Of a stretch of 64,000 bases of DNA, positions 18,627 to 27,916 are shown piece after piece (position 1 is the stretch's first letter; each line of letters begins with the position of its first letter). Location of the stretch: assembly GCF_014697375.1 (NCBI RefSeq), contig NZ_JACJRS010000001.1, positions 1 to 64,000 of the forward strand, given 5' to 3'. Position numbers and translations under genes: made by a program. This stretch comes from Phormidium sp. FACHB-1136 (GTDB taxonomy: Bacteria > Cyanobacteriota > Cyanobacteriia > Phormidesmidales > Phormidesmidaceae). The notes beneath the pieces are model-generated. The model saw only the letters and a list, made by a program, of their open reading frames with translations. It searched no databases and was not told the DNA's origin.

Positions 18627-21600
18627 ATGTCCAACGCCTTCCTTGAACGCCTCCACAGCCCAGCGCATCCCGTCATTGTCTTTGACGGGGCCATGGGGAC
18701 GAACTTGCAGGTGCAAAACCTGACAGCGGAAGACTTTGGTGGCCCAGAGTATGAAGGCTGCAACGAGTATTTAGTGGTCACCAATCCCGCCGCTGTGGCC
18801 AAGGTGCATCGCGACTTTTTGGCCGCTGGGGCCGATGTGATTGAAACCGATACCTTTGGCGGCACCTCCATTGTGCTGGCGGAGTACGACCTCGCGGATC
18901 GGGCCTACGAGCTGAACAAAACCGCTGCGGAATTGGCTCGGAGTGTGGCTGACGAGTTCTCCACGCCTGAAAAGCCCCGGTTTGTGGCGGGTTCCATGGG
19001 GCCGGGGACGAAGCTGCCGACCTTGGGCCATATTGATTTCGACACGCTAAAAGATGCCTACGTGGAGCAGGCCCGTGGGCTAATCGACGGCGGCGTTGAC
19101 CTGATGCTGGTGGAAACCTGCCAGGACGTGCTGCAAATTAAAGCGGCCCTCAACAGCATCGAGGAAGCCTTTGTCGCCACGGGCAAGCGCCTGCCCCTGA
19201 TGGTGTCGGTAACCATGGAACAGCAGGGCACCATGCTAGTGGGTACCGAAATGGCGGCGGCCTTGGCGATTCTGGAACCCTACCCCATCGACATCCTCGG
19301 CCTCAACTGCGCCACTGGGCCAGATTTGATGAAGGATCACGTCAAGCACCTTTCTGAACAGTCGCCCTTTGCCATCTCCTGTATCCCCAATGCCGGACTG
19401 CCGGAAAACGTGGGGGGCCACGCGGTCTATCGCCTCACTCCGATGGAACTGCGGATGTCGCTGATGCACTTTGTGGAAGACCTGGGCGTGCAGGTCATCG
19501 GCGGCTGCTGCGGCACCCGTCCCGAACACATCGCCCAACTGGCGGAATTGGCCAAGGATTTGCGCCCCAAGGAACGGCCTGTGCGATCCCCCCTAGCCCC
19601 CCTTACGCAAGGGGGGAACCGAGCCGAGGCTACGACCGATGCCCCCCTTCCCAAGGGGGGTTGGGGGGATCCCCGTCCGGCCTTACATTACGTCCCTTCA
19701 GCCGCGTCAATCTACAGCACCCAGCCCTACGAGCAAGACAATTCCTTTTTGATTGTGGGCGAACGCCTCAACGCCAGCGGTTCCAAGAAATGCCGGGAAA
19801 TGCTGAACGCCGAGGACTGGGATGGCTTGGTGGCCCTGGCGCGGGCGCAGGTGAAGGAAGGTGCCCATGTCCTCGACGTGAACGTGGACTATGTGGGCCG
19901 CGACGGCGAACGGGACATGCAAGAGCTGGTCTCTCGCCTGGTGACAAACGTGACCCTGCCGCTGATGCTCGACTCCACCGAGTGGCAAAAAATGGAGGCA
20001 GGGTTGAAGGTGGCCGGGGGCAAGTGCATCCTCAACTCCACTAACTACGAGGACGGCGACGAGCGTTTCTTCAAAGTGCTGGAACTGGCTAAGAAATACG
20101 GGGCCGGAATTGTGGTCGGCACCATCGACGAAGACGGCATGGCCCGCACCGCCGAGAAGAAGTTTGCCATCGCCCAACGCGCCTACCGAGATGCCCTGGA
20201 ATACGGCATTCCCGCCCACGAACTTTTCTTTGATACCCTAGCCCTGCCCATTTCCACCGGGATTGAAGAAGACCGGGTCAACGGCAAAGAAACCCTCGAA
20301 TCGATTCGGATGATTACCGAAAACCTGCCCGGTTGCCACATCATGCTGGGGGTGTCGAACGTCTCCTTTGGTCTCAACCCTGCCGCACGGGTGACGCTCA
20401 ACTCGGTGTTTCTCCACGAGGCGATGCAGGTGGGGTTGGATGGCGCGATTGTGAGTGCCGCCAAAATCTTGCCCCTGGCCAAAATCGAGCCGGAGCATCA
20501 GCAGGTCTGCCGGGATCTGATCTACGACCGCCGCGAATTTGATGGCGACATCGTCACTTACGATCCCCTCACCAAGCTAACGACGCTGTTTGAAGGCAAG
20601 AGCCTCAAGAAAAAAGAGGCCATCGCCAAGGATCTGCCCATTGATGAACAGCTCAAACAGCACATCATCGACGGTGAACGCATCGGCCTAGAGGACGCCC
20701 TGGCCAAGGCGTTGGAAACCTACCCACCCCTAGAAATTATCAACACATTCCTTCTGGACGGCATGAAGGTGGTCGGCGAGTTGTTCGGCTCCGGCCAGAT
20801 GCAGTTGCCCTTTGTGCTGCAATCGGCCCAGACCATGAAAGCCGCCGTGGCCTATCTGGAACCCTTCATGGAAAAGGCCGACAGCGATGGCTCCGGCAAG
20901 GGCACTTTCATCATCGCCACGGTGAAGGGCGATGTGCACGACATCGGCAAAAATCTGGTGGACATCATCCTCTCCAACAATGGCTACAAGGTGATTAACC
21001 TCGGCATCAAACAGCCCGTAGAAGCCATCATCCAAGCCTACCGGGAGCACAACGCCGATTGCATCGCCATGAGTGGCCTGTTGGTGAAGTCCACGGCCTT
21101 CATGAAGGACAATCTCGAAACCTTCAACCAAGAGGGCATCACCGTCCCCGTCATCCTCGGCGGCGCGGCGTTGACCCCCAAATTTGTCCACAACGACTGC
21201 CAAAACACCTACAACGGCAAAGTGGTCTACGGCAAAGATGCCTTCTCTGACCTGCATTTCATGGACAAACTGATGCCCGCCAAGGCGGCGGGGAGTTGGG
21301 ATGATTTGAAGGGCTTTTTGGATGAAGAATCGGTAGAAAGCGAGGAAATTCAAAATTCAAAAGGCAAAGGGCAAAATTTGGAAACGGAGGCCGATCTTTC
21401 GACTGCCGATTCCCCACTCCCCACTCCCATCGACACCACCCGTTCTGAGGCGGTAGACCCTGCGATTCCTCGCCCCACACCGCCCTTCTGGGGTACCAAA
21501 GTCCTCACGCCAGCAGATATCGACCTAGAGGAGGTCTTTGGGTATCTGGATTTGCAGGCGCTATTTGTCGGTCAGTGGCAGTTCCGTAAGCCCCAGGAGC

Positions 21601-22322
21601 AATCCCGCGAGGAGTACGATGCCTTCTTGCAGGAAACCGTCCACCCGATTTTGGCGGATTGGAAACAGCGCATCCTGGCCGAAAACCTGCTCCATCCCCA
21701 GATTGTCTACGGCTACTTCCCCTGCTTGGCGGAAGGGAATTCGCTACACATCTACGATCCGGCGGTGGTTGAGGAAAGGCAAAAGGTAAAAGGCAAAGGG
21801 CAAAATTTCCCAGAACCCATCGCCACCTTCACTTTCCCGCGCCAAAAATCCCTGCGGCGGCTCTGCATTGCCGATTTCTTTTTGCCGAAGGAGATGGCGA
21901 AACCGGGTGAATTTGACGTGTTCCCCATGCAGGCAGTGACGGTGGGCGAAATTGCCACGGAATTTGCCCAAAAGCTGTTCCAGGCCGACCAATACACCGA
22001 CTACCTCTACTACTACGGCCTCTCGGTGCAGGTGGCAGAGGCCCTAGCAGAATGGAGCCACGCCCGCATTCGCCAAGAACTGGGCTTTGGGGATCTAGAA
22101 CCCGAAACCCTGCGCGAAATTCTACAACAGCGCTACCAAGGCTCCCGCTATAGCTTTGGTTATCCGGCCTGCCCCAACATGGCGGATCAGCCTGTCCAAC
22201 TCGACCTGCTGCAAACCGACCGCATCGGCATGACCATCGACGAAAGTGAGCAACTCTATCCCGAACAGTCCACCACGGCGATCATCGCCTACCACCCTGT
22301 GGCCAAGTACTTCAGTGCTTAA
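18627..22322 (+). CDS. metH: Cobalamin-dependent methionine synthase, with in-frame repeat insertions
   Basis: 1231 residues. Domain order: homocysteine-binding barrel with zinc cysteines Cys228 (GLNCATGP) and Cys294-Cys295 ([10 protein letters not shown]); pterin barrel starting [21 protein letters not shown]12 cap and B12-binding domain with [11 protein letters not shown] (Asp769, His771, Gly774); and the AdoMet activation domain with [14 protein letters not shown]. It remethylates homocysteine using methylcobalamin and methyl-THF. Three segments look inserted: about residues 320-350, 908-945 and 1050-1062. They are built from intergenic-type repeats and lie in the two inter-domain linkers and a loop of the activation domain. 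No cobalamin riboswitch was seen upstream. Confidence 0.96.
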   Translation: MSNAFLERLHSPAHPVIVFDGAMGTNLQVQNLTAEDFGGPEYEGCNEYLVVTNPAAVAKVHRDFLAAGADVIETDTFGGTSIVLAEYDLADRAYELNKTAAELARSVADEFSTPEKPRFVAGSMGPGTKLPTLGHIDFDTLKDAYVEQARGLIDGGVDLMLVETCQDVLQIKAALNSIEEAFVATGKRLPLMVSVTMEQQGTMLVGTEMAAALAILEPYPIDILGLNCATGPDLMKDHVKHLSEQSPFAISCIPNAGLPENVGGHAVYRLTPMELRMSLMHFVEDLGVQVIGGCCGTRPEHIAQLAELAKDLRPKERPVRSPLAPLTQGGNRAEATTDAPLPKGGWGDPRPALHYVPSAASIYSTQPYEQDNSFLIVGERLNASGSKKCREMLNAEDWDGLVALARAQVKEGAHVLDVNVDYVGRDGERDMQELVSRLVTNVTLPLMLDSTEWQKMEAGLKVAGGKCILNSTNYEDGDERFFKVLELAKKYGAGIVVGTIDEDGMARTAEKKFAIAQRAYRDALEYGIPAHELFFDTLALPISTGIEEDRVNGKETLESIRMITENLPGCHIMLGVSNVSFGLNPAARVTLNSVFLHEAMQVGLDGAIVSAAKILPLAKIEPEHQQVCRDLIYDRREFDGDIVTYDPLTKLTTLFEGKSLKKKEAIAKDLPIDEQLKQHIIDGERIGLEDALAKALETYPPLEIINTFLLDGMKVVGELFGSGQMQLPFVLQSAQTMKAAVAYLEPFMEKADSDGSGKGTFIIATVKGDVHDIGKNLVDIILSNNGYKVINLGIKQPVEAIIQAYREHNADCIAMSGLLVKSTAFMKDNLETFNQEGITVPVILGGAALTPKFVHNDCQNTYNGKVVYGKDAFSDLHFMDKLMPAKAAGSWDDLKGFLDEESVESEEIQNSKGKGQNLETEADLSTADSPLPTPIDTTRSEAVDPAIPRPTPPFWGTKVLTPADIDLEEVFGYLDLQALFVGQWQFRKPQEQSREEYDAFLQETVHPILADWKQRILAENLLHPQIVYGYFPCLAEGNSLHIYDPAVVEERQKVKGKGQNFPEPIATFTFPRQKSLRRLCIADFFLPKEMAKPGEFDVFPMQAVTVGEIATEFAQKLFQADQYTDYLYYYGLSVQVAEALAEWSHARIRQELGFGDLEPETLREILQQRYQGSRYSFGYPACPNMADQPVQLDLLQTDRIGMTIDESEQLYPEQSTTAIIAYHPVAKYFSA
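19584..19676. repeat. Palindromic repeat inserted in frame in metH (linker 1)
   Basis: Begins GATCCCCCC and ends GGGGGGATCCCC. It contains two hairpins, CCCCCCTT/AAGGGGGG at 19597-19616 and again at 19642-19660. It encodes the non-conserved Pro/Gly stretch [11 protein letters not shown]...[10 protein letters not shown] between the homocysteine and pterin domains. It is related to the CCCCCT...AGGGGG repeats near 33600 and 33715. Confidence 0.8.
21348..21440. repeat. AT-rich and CCCCACT repeat tract inserted in frame in metH (linker 2)
   Basis: An AATTCAAAATTCAAAA tract, then a 21-bp block (21359-21379) identical to one at 21788-21808, then a CCCCACTCCCC tract. It encodes [14 protein letters not shown]...DSPLPTP between the B12-binding and activation domains, where the family has only a short linker. 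Confidence 0.8.
21775..21811. repeat. Third in-frame repeat insertion in metH
   Basis: AGGCAAAAGGTAAAAGGC leads into the block shared with 21359-21379 (21 identical bases). It encodes [12 protein letters not shown] inside the activation domain, between VVE and [10 protein letters not shown]. Confidence 0.8.
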
Positions 22323-22442
22323 CAACCAGGGGTGGGGATAGATCCCTAGGCTCTATGGCAGACAGCCCTAGATCTGTCACGGATTCTGAGTCCGGCTGGC
22401 TCATCCTCGGTTCTGGTGAGCAGACCTCGCCACTACGGGATG

Positions 22443-22472
22443 AAAAAAAAGCCACCTGCCGTAACAGGTGGC
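22443..22472 (-). terminator. Intrinsic terminator of the porin gene
   Basis: Minus-strand stem GCCACCTG/CAGGTGGC with a 6-nt loop, followed by eight T, 28 nt after the porin stop. Confidence 0.93.
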
Positions 22473-22499
22473 TCAGAGGGAACTCAGAGACAACGCAAC

Positions 22500-24509
22500 T
22501 TAGAAGGAAATCTGACCCTGGAGGTTAAACAGGAAGATATCGGGGTTGGTGCTGAAGTTGTTGGCGTTCATGATCCAATAGAAGGAGGGCATGACCGCCA
22601 GGTTGCGGTTGATGGGGTAGCGGTAGGACACCTCCACCTCCTGCTGGGTGCCGCCGTTGCCGCCACCCGACACCAGGAATTGACGCCCCCCAGTCACGTC
22701 GTAGGGGATCAGGTAGGATACCGTTCCCAAGGCTCCTGGCTTGAACAGGTCGGGGAAGGCAACCCCCAGTTGGAAGGACTGGCCGTTGACATCGCCAATC
22801 CTGGCCCGCGTGGCGGCGTCCGTAAGTTTAACGCTGCCGTAGCTGTAGCGGCCAAACAGTCCCAGCCAAGTCCAGGGTGTCCAGTCGAAGTTGACCAGGA
22901 AGGTATCAGCGGGGGCATTGGTGACTGAACCGTTAGCCCCGTTATCCGCGAAGCCGTAGATGGGTTCGCCTGCGGTGCCGCCCACCATGGCAACTCCATT
23001 AAAGGTTGTGGGCATTAGGTTAGAGCGAGTATACAAGAACCGCAGGTTGAGGTTGTTAACGGGCCGCAGTCCAATTTGCCCCGTCAGGGTGGTGGTGCCG
23101 CCAAACAGACCCACAGAGGGATCGCTGGCGGGACGCAGACCGGGTAGGAATTCGTTATTTTCCGCCAAGTAGCCGACCCGCACATCCATCCAGTCAGCAA
23201 CATTCCACACCGCCACTGCTCCGGCCCCCCGGTCGATGGTGTTGACCTGGGTGCCGCCACTGGAGTTAAAGCTGTTAGCTCCGGTGAGGAAGAAGGTATA
23301 GCGGTTGTTGTCGAAGTAGCTATACCAGTTGATCCGGGGGCCAACCTCCAGGGTGAGGCTATCGCCCACGGGGAACATGTAGCTCAGTTCGCGCAGGATG
23401 ACATCAAAGTTGCCGACTGGGTTTTGAAAGGTGAACGGTGCACCAAAGGTATTGAACAAGCCCGCCGAGGCATAGAAATTACCTGGGGCCGTTCCCGCCC
23501 CCGCCGCCAGTTGGATCTTGAGCCGATCTGACCCGGTGAAGGAGGTGTCCATGTTAATCCAGGTCAACCCTCCAGCCGTAGTGGCGGCATCATTGGTGAT
23601 CGTGCGAACGACCGGGGCCAGGGTGACCGGGTCGCGGGCAGGAACAAAGACGCTTACCCCCTCTGCCAAAATGTTGCCGTTGGAGAAGCCGTCGCCAATG
23701 CTCATGAAGGCGGAACCGCGCAGTTTGGTTTGGGTGGAAAACTGCTGTGCCCGGAGGGAGGCGGTCTCGGCTTCTAGGGCATCCACTCGGCCTCGCAGAG
23801 CGGCCAGTTCGGTGGAAAATTCCTCCTGCAAGCGGCGAATGGCCTCAAGGTCCTCAACGGAGACATCGCCTAGGGTGCTGACTAGCACATCTAAACAGGC
23901 ATTGAGGCCCGCTGCAAACTCGTAGCGGGTGAGGCTGCGTTGTCCTCGGAAGGTGCGATCTGGGTAACCCACGAGACATTGGTAGTTGTCCACCAGGTTA
24001 CTGAGGGCTTGATAGGCCCAGTCACTAGGCGCAACATCTGAGAAATCCGTCACCCGAAGCCCCTGGGCCAGGTCAGCGGCCCTGGGTTCCACCCGGCCAT
24101 CGTTGCCCAGGGCGGTTTCTAGGTCAGTCACCAGGAACATGGGCGTGGCTTCTGCGTCAGAGGCAATAGTTTCCTCCGTTGCGTCCTCCGTGGCTACAGC
24201 CGCCGTAGCATCGACCGTTGCCTCCGAGGTAGCCTCGACCGCAGGCGTCAACGTTTCGGCCAGCAGGATGGTTTCCGTGGCCACCGCTGTCCCCAACCCT
24301 ACGTCTAGGGAAGGTTCCGCCACCGCAACCACCTCGCTAACCCCAAGGGTGGGTAGGGTTTGGGACGAGGGTTCTCGTTCCGCTACCTCCTCAGCGGCGG
24401 TGGCAGGCAAAGCCGCCATCACCAGCAAAACGGTCGCCAGCCAGCCAGATCCACGGCTCGCCCAAGCCAAGAATCGGCTTGAAAGACCCAACGTTTTAAG
24501 GTTCAACAT
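22500..24509 (-). CDS. SLH-domain outer-membrane porin (OprB / iron-uptake porin family)
   Basis: 669 residues. A signal peptide (WLATVLLVMAALPATAAEE) is followed by an Ala/Thr/Glu-rich spacer, one SLH domain (VTDFSDVAPSDWAYQALSNL ... LTRYEFAAGLNACLD), a short coiled coil (LEAIRRLQEEFSTELAALRG) and a beta-barrel ending in FNLQGQISF with a terminal Phe. This is the standard cyanobacterial porin layout: SLH binds peptidoglycan-linked polymer and the barrel allows solute or iron passage. The ATG at 24509 has the ribosome-binding site GUGUGAGGAG, fully complementary to the Yfr1 small RNA motif. It is followed by a strong terminator and is monocistronic. Confidence 0.94.
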   Translation of the reverse strand: MLNLKTLGLSSRFLAWASRGSGWLATVLLVMAALPATAAEEVAEREPSSQTLPTLGVSEVVAVAEPSLDVGLGTAVATETILLAETLTPAVEATSEATVDATAAVATEDATEETIASDAEATPMFLVTDLETALGNDGRVEPRAADLAQGLRVTDFSDVAPSDWAYQALSNLVDNYQCLVGYPDRTFRGQRSLTRYEFAAGLNACLDVLVSTLGDVSVEDLEAIRRLQEEFSTELAALRGRVDALEAETASLRAQQFSTQTKLRGSAFMSIGDGFSNGNILAEGVSVFVPARDPVTLAPVVRTITNDAATTAGGLTWINMDTSFTGSDRLKIQLAAGAGTAPGNFYASAGLFNTFGAPFTFQNPVGNFDVILRELSYMFPVGDSLTLEVGPRINWYSYFDNNRYTFFLTGANSFNSSGGTQVNTIDRGAGAVAVWNVADWMDVRVGYLAENNEFLPGLRPASDPSVGLFGGTTTLTGQIGLRPVNNLNLRFLYTRSNLMPTTFNGVAMVGGTAGEPIYGFADNGANGSVTNAPADTFLVNFDWTPWTWLGLFGRYSYGSVKLTDAATRARIGDVNGQSFQLGVAFPDLFKPGALGTVSYLIPYDVTGGRQFLVSGGGNGGTQQEVEVSYRYPINRNLAVMPSFYWIMNANNFSTNPDIFLFNLQGQISF

Positions 24510-24513
24510 CGTT

Positions 24514-24524
24514 ACTCCTCACAC
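24514..24524 (-). promoter_or_regulatory. Predicted Yfr1 small-RNA target overlapping the porin Shine-Dalgarno
   Basis: The porin mRNA reads GUGUGAGGAGU here, the perfect 11-nt complement of the Yfr1 core motif ACUCCUCACAC. It includes the AGGAG ribosome-binding site, 6 nt before the ATG. In Prochlorococcus MED4, Yfr1 is known to block translation of som porins by pairing in their 5' regions. Confidence 0.7.
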
Positions 24525-24802
24525 CAATAGATGGTTAAACACACCACGGGTGAAGCGCCTTTGACGCGCTTCGTCATGCCCAGCGATTCCCTAGCTCCCA
24601 GTGGCGGATAGACGGCCCCTGACCTCCGATAGCGGATCTGGTCGGGATGTCATTCCACCCATGGGGAAACGAGGGGGCTTGCCAGGACAACTCACGGAAA
24701 ACCAGGGGTCAGTTGAGGGAATGTCGATGGCTAAGGTTGTGATCGCCACTCAACTGCCCTGACTTCCAAGCTTTAAAGGTTTAAGGCAACCTCAGACTGG
24801 GC

Positions 24803-26326
24803 CTAGGAATCCGCCTCGGCTTCGGCGATGGCCTCTCGGTAGGAGGGCACCTTGGGCCGACCGGGCAGGATAGTATTCAGCACAATGGCCGCTAGTCCTC
24901 CGGTGGAAATTCCTGAGGAGAAGACGTTTTTGATCAGCAGGGGCTTACCGTCAAAGATTTCGGGGTGATACACCACACCTAGTCCCAGGGCCAGGGAAAT
25001 GGCCACCAAAATGATGGAGCGCCGATCAAGTCCGGTGGAGGCCACAATATTGAGCCCTGCCACGGCGATGGAACCAAACATAATCAGGGTAGCTCCACCC
25101 AGTACGGGCTGGGGAATCGCCTGGAACACACCGCCTACAATGGGGACGAGGCCCAGAACGGCAAAAATTCCTGCCACATAGAAGCCCACATAGCGGCTGG
25201 CCACTCCGGTCATTTGAATGACGCCGTTGTTTTGGCTGAAGGTGGTGTTGGGAAAGGTGTTCAGCAGGGCGGCAATGGCCGAGTTAACACCATCCCCCAA
25301 GACCCCGCCCTTGATGCGGCGGAAGTAGATGGGGCCTTTGACGGGCTCCCCGGAAACGGCGGAGGTGGCCGTGAGGTCACCGATGGTTTCGACGGCGGTA
25401 ATCAAATACAGAATGATGAACGGAGCGAAGGCCGCAAAGTTAAAATCAAAACCAAACCGTAGGGGAACAGGGAAGCGGAAAAGTGGCAACTGGCTGAGGT
25501 TGCTGAAGTTAACCAGGCCCAAGAAAAAGGCAATGACATAACCGATGATCAGCCCAATGGCAATGGCTCCCATGCGCAGAATGCGGTTGTTGGAAAGGGT
25601 CAGCAGCGTCACAATCGACAGCACCAAAAAGCCTAGAACTAGGTTTTGGGTACTACCAAAGGCATCCGCTGCCCTAAAGGTCACACCATCCACGGTTACC
25701 TGACTCAAACCCGCATTTTCAGGCTGGGCGAAAATGCCGCTAATCCGTTTGGCGGGCCCGCCCCCAGCTAGGCTGAAAATCCCGGTTTTAATCAGGCTGA
25801 GGCCGATGATCATCACCACTGTTCCGGCGACCAGGGGAGTAATAATTTCCTGGGCCAAGTGTAAGAAGCGGCTGAGGATGATTTCCACCGAGGATCCGAA
25901 GAAGCAAACCCCAAAAATCAGCGCTAGGGCCTGTTCCGGGGTAGCACCGCCGTTGATCGCTGCCGTACCCACACCGATGATGGGGCCAAGGAAGGCAAAG
26001 CTAGTGCCCTGCAAACTCAGCAAGCCAGAGCCCACGGGGCCAATCCGCTTGCACTGAATGAAGGTACACAGCCCGCTGGCAAACAGCGACATACTGATGA
26101 TAAAGCTGGTGCTGGTGGGCTCGACACCGAGGGCGGCGCAGATCAGCAGCGGCGGCGTAATAATCCCCACAAAAGAGGCCAAAACGTGCTGCATGGCCAC
26201 AAAGGCCGCTTCCCCCACCGGGGGCTTATCCATCAATCCGTAAAGAATACCCGTATCGTATTCAACAACATCACTGGTAGGGTCTGTGGCAACGGGGCCA
26301 GAACCCTCGTAATCGTCCTGTGTCAT
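24803..26326 (-). CDS. NCS2 nucleobase:cation symporter (uracil-xanthine permease family)
   Basis: 507 residues with about 12-14 membrane helices. NCS2 signatures: AFVAMQHVLASFVGIITPPL with the helix-1 Gln-His pair, VETIGDLTATS carrying the conserved helix-8 Glu, and FSQNNGVIQMTGVASRYVGF, the QNNGxxxxTG motif of the XanQ/UraA branch. It imports purine or pyrimidine bases with protons or sodium. The ending QMTG and the purine genes in this window favour xanthine or urate over uracil, but specificity cannot be read with certainty. It is oriented in the same direction as the downstream porin, 293 nt away. Confidence 0.9.
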   Translation of the reverse strand: MTQDDYEGSGPVATDPTSDVVEYDTGILYGLMDKPPVGEAAFVAMQHVLASFVGIITPPLLICAALGVEPTSTSFIISMSLFASGLCTFIQCKRIGPVGSGLLSLQGTSFAFLGPIIGVGTAAINGGATPEQALALIFGVCFFGSSVEIILSRFLHLAQEIITPLVAGTVVMIIGLSLIKTGIFSLAGGGPAKRISGIFAQPENAGLSQVTVDGVTFRAADAFGSTQNLVLGFLVLSIVTLLTLSNNRILRMGAIAIGLIIGYVIAFFLGLVNFSNLSQLPLFRFPVPLRFGFDFNFAAFAPFIILYLITAVETIGDLTATSAVSGEPVKGPIYFRRIKGGVLGDGVNSAIAALLNTFPNTTFSQNNGVIQMTGVASRYVGFYVAGIFAVLGLVPIVGGVFQAIPQPVLGGATLIMFGSIAVAGLNIVASTGLDRRSIILVAISLALGLGVVYHPEIFDGKPLLIKNVFSSGISTGGLAAIVLNTILPGRPKVPSYREAIAEAEADS

Positions 26327-26596
26327 GCATCCTCCGAAGTCATCATGGTACTGAAGTGATTTACTAAAACGGCTAGGAGCCCCATCCGCCCCCTAACGCA
26401 CCCAAGAATGGCAAGCGTTGAAGAGTTTTTTTGTGTTGGGCATTACAAAAAATCGGTTCTTGAGGGCTATCTGGCCATTTCTCCTGGCGACACATCCGTC
26501 TTGAGACAGAGATTGATGATCTTTCCCATGAAGGAAACTGCGCCCATGGGCGAGGCGATCTCCAGGGAAATGACCTTAGCCCCATGCCTCGGTACA

Positions 26597-26606
26597 CTGT
26601 ATACAG
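26597..26606. promoter_or_regulatory. Palindrome CTGTATACAG
   Basis: Perfect 10-bp palindrome sharing the core TGTATACA with ATTGTATACAAT upstream of the hpxO-like gene (47862-47873). A possible -10 (TATAGC) follows within 12 bp. It is a candidate operator. Confidence 0.4.
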
Positions 26607-26609
26607 ACT

Positions 26610-26701
26610 TATAGCGAACCCCCTGGCAAGATTCTGTAGCTGCGAGTACAGGCGGGATCCACCATGGCCCTATCTCCAGGGAACAGGGCCATGGTGGTTT
26701 T
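26610..26701 (+). ncRNA. Candidate small RNA or leader attenuator ending in a strong terminator
   Basis: CCACCATGGCCCT (26659-26671) pairs perfectly with AGGGCCATGGTGG (26685-26697) and is followed by TTTT. No plus-strand gene lies upstream to be terminated: the neighbour is the divergent permease. The simplest readings are a ~90-nt RNA starting after the CTGTATACAG palindrome, or an attenuator in a long leader of the gene at 26850. The 5' end is a guess. Confidence 0.4.
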
Positions 26702-26849
26702 CCCGAAATGGTATTGCAGCGAACACTGGTCCCCTCCCGCTGGGGCTAGGATGTTTGGCTGAATCCGTCAGCCCTACCGAATTGCTGATTGGTGGGGCGA
26801 GCGCTGAACTGTTGCTGTCCCGATATTCTGTCGTTCTGGTGTTCGCCCC

Positions 26850-27764
26850 ATGCTCCGCGTTGTGTTTAGCTTGCTGATGGCCATGGTCGCCCTAGGGTGG
26901 GGCTGGGTCGATCCCAGTTGGGCCGACAAGGTGGCCACGCCCCTCGTGTTTAACGATCCTCCGGCCCTAACGGCGGTGCTGTCCCTCTACGAAACCACCC
27001 CCGGAAATCAGGCCGACGTGGCTAAAGTCTTGCTCAAAAGCAGCCGTTCTTTCTATAAGCCCATCGCTGGGTTTGAGTCCTTGGCGCTCTTCAACAGCAC
27101 CGATGGCACCCGCATTGCCTCCCTCACCCTGTGGCAAGATACCGCTAGTTACGAGGCTTTCCAGGCCTCCCTCACCACCGCCGAGGAGGAGGATTACACC
27201 AAGTACTACGAAAAATTTGTCAAGGAACGACCGGGGGGCAGCGCCAGTCTTTTGGAACCGCCCGATCCCCTCCTCACCGCCACGCTGACGGTGGATCGAG
27301 TGGTGGCTCCCCCTAGCTTGATGCCGATTACGGTGGTGGAAAATGCCCTGGTGCAAATCACGGGGTTAGGGGCAAAAACCGCTGATCAGCAGGCGATCCT
27401 ATCTGCCGTGGCCCAAAACAGCCTGGATGCCTTGCCCAGCCTCTACCCTGCCCCCCGCACCGCCCTGCTGTTTAGCAGTACCGAGGCTCCCTATCTGGCC
27501 TTAGTTGCCAACTGGGGCTACGGTGAGGAATTTAGCGATATCAGCCAAGTTCCGGCAATTCCGATGACCCTACCGCCCCCCACCCCAGCGCCAGATCTAG
27601 ACATTGCCCCTGGGGAAGACCTCGCCTCGGAAACGTCGCCCCAGATCGAATCCGAGGCCACCGAGACCGATCCAACCGACTGGCTCAGCCAAGATGATCA
27701 CCTCTATCAACTGGTGAAGGTGGTGGCTCCGAAGGTCAACAAGTACGAGGCGAACAAGTATTAA
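26850..27764 (+). CDS. Exported protein with two ABM-like (ferredoxin-like) domains
   Basis: 304 residues. The Sec signal peptide (MLRVVFSLLMAMVALGWGWV ... SWA) is followed by two related segments. AVLSLYETTPGNQADVAKVL ... FESLALFNSTDGTRIASLTL is one; VENALVQITGLGAKTADQQA ... RTALLFSSTEAPYLALVANW is the other. Each has the strand-helix-strand pattern with TLWQDTASYEAF typical of antibiotic-biosynthesis-monooxygenase-type dimeric alpha-beta barrels. A Pro/Glu/Thr-rich tail ends KVNKYEANKY. The role is unknown; heme or small-molecule handling in the periplasm would be speculation. Confidence 0.6.
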   Translation: MLRVVFSLLMAMVALGWGWVDPSWADKVATPLVFNDPPALTAVLSLYETTPGNQADVAKVLLKSSRSFYKPIAGFESLALFNSTDGTRIASLTLWQDTASYEAFQASLTTAEEEDYTKYYEKFVKERPGGSASLLEPPDPLLTATLTVDRVVAPPSLMPITVVENALVQITGLGAKTADQQAILSAVAQNSLDALPSLYPAPRTALLFSSTEAPYLALVANWGYGEEFSDISQVPAIPMTLPPPTPAPDLDIAPGEDLASETSPQIESEATETDPTDWLSQDDHLYQLVKVVAPKVNKYEANKY

Positions 27765-27916
27765 GTCAGTATTTCAAGACAATTGGTCATCTGTGCTACC
27801 ACGTTGTCCTAGGCAACCTCGGATGATACCCCTAGCCCCACGATAGATCTGGTTCAATTCTTGAATTTGATCGAGTAAATGCCTCACCCCTGGAGTCGAT
27901 TCCAGAAATCGTGAGC

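Larger units (their letters stand above)
26327..26849. other. Divergent intergenic region with palindrome and isolated terminator
   Basis: 523 bases between the permease start (minus) and an exported-protein start (plus). It contains the palindrome CTGTATACAG (26597-26606) and a strong plus-strand terminator hairpin (26659-26701), consistent with a short untranslated transcript. The small frame 26408-26614 has no recognisable product. Confidence 0.5.

Noticed and set aside
24510-24530. The plus-strand ACTCCTCACAC being the yfr1 gene itself
   Set aside because: No flanking stem-loops or terminator typical of Yfr1; the sequence is the complement of the porin ribosome-binding site.
26408-26614. 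68-codon frame in the permease divergent region
   Set aside because: Not family-like, and it runs into the CTGTATACAG palindrome; more likely regulatory DNA.
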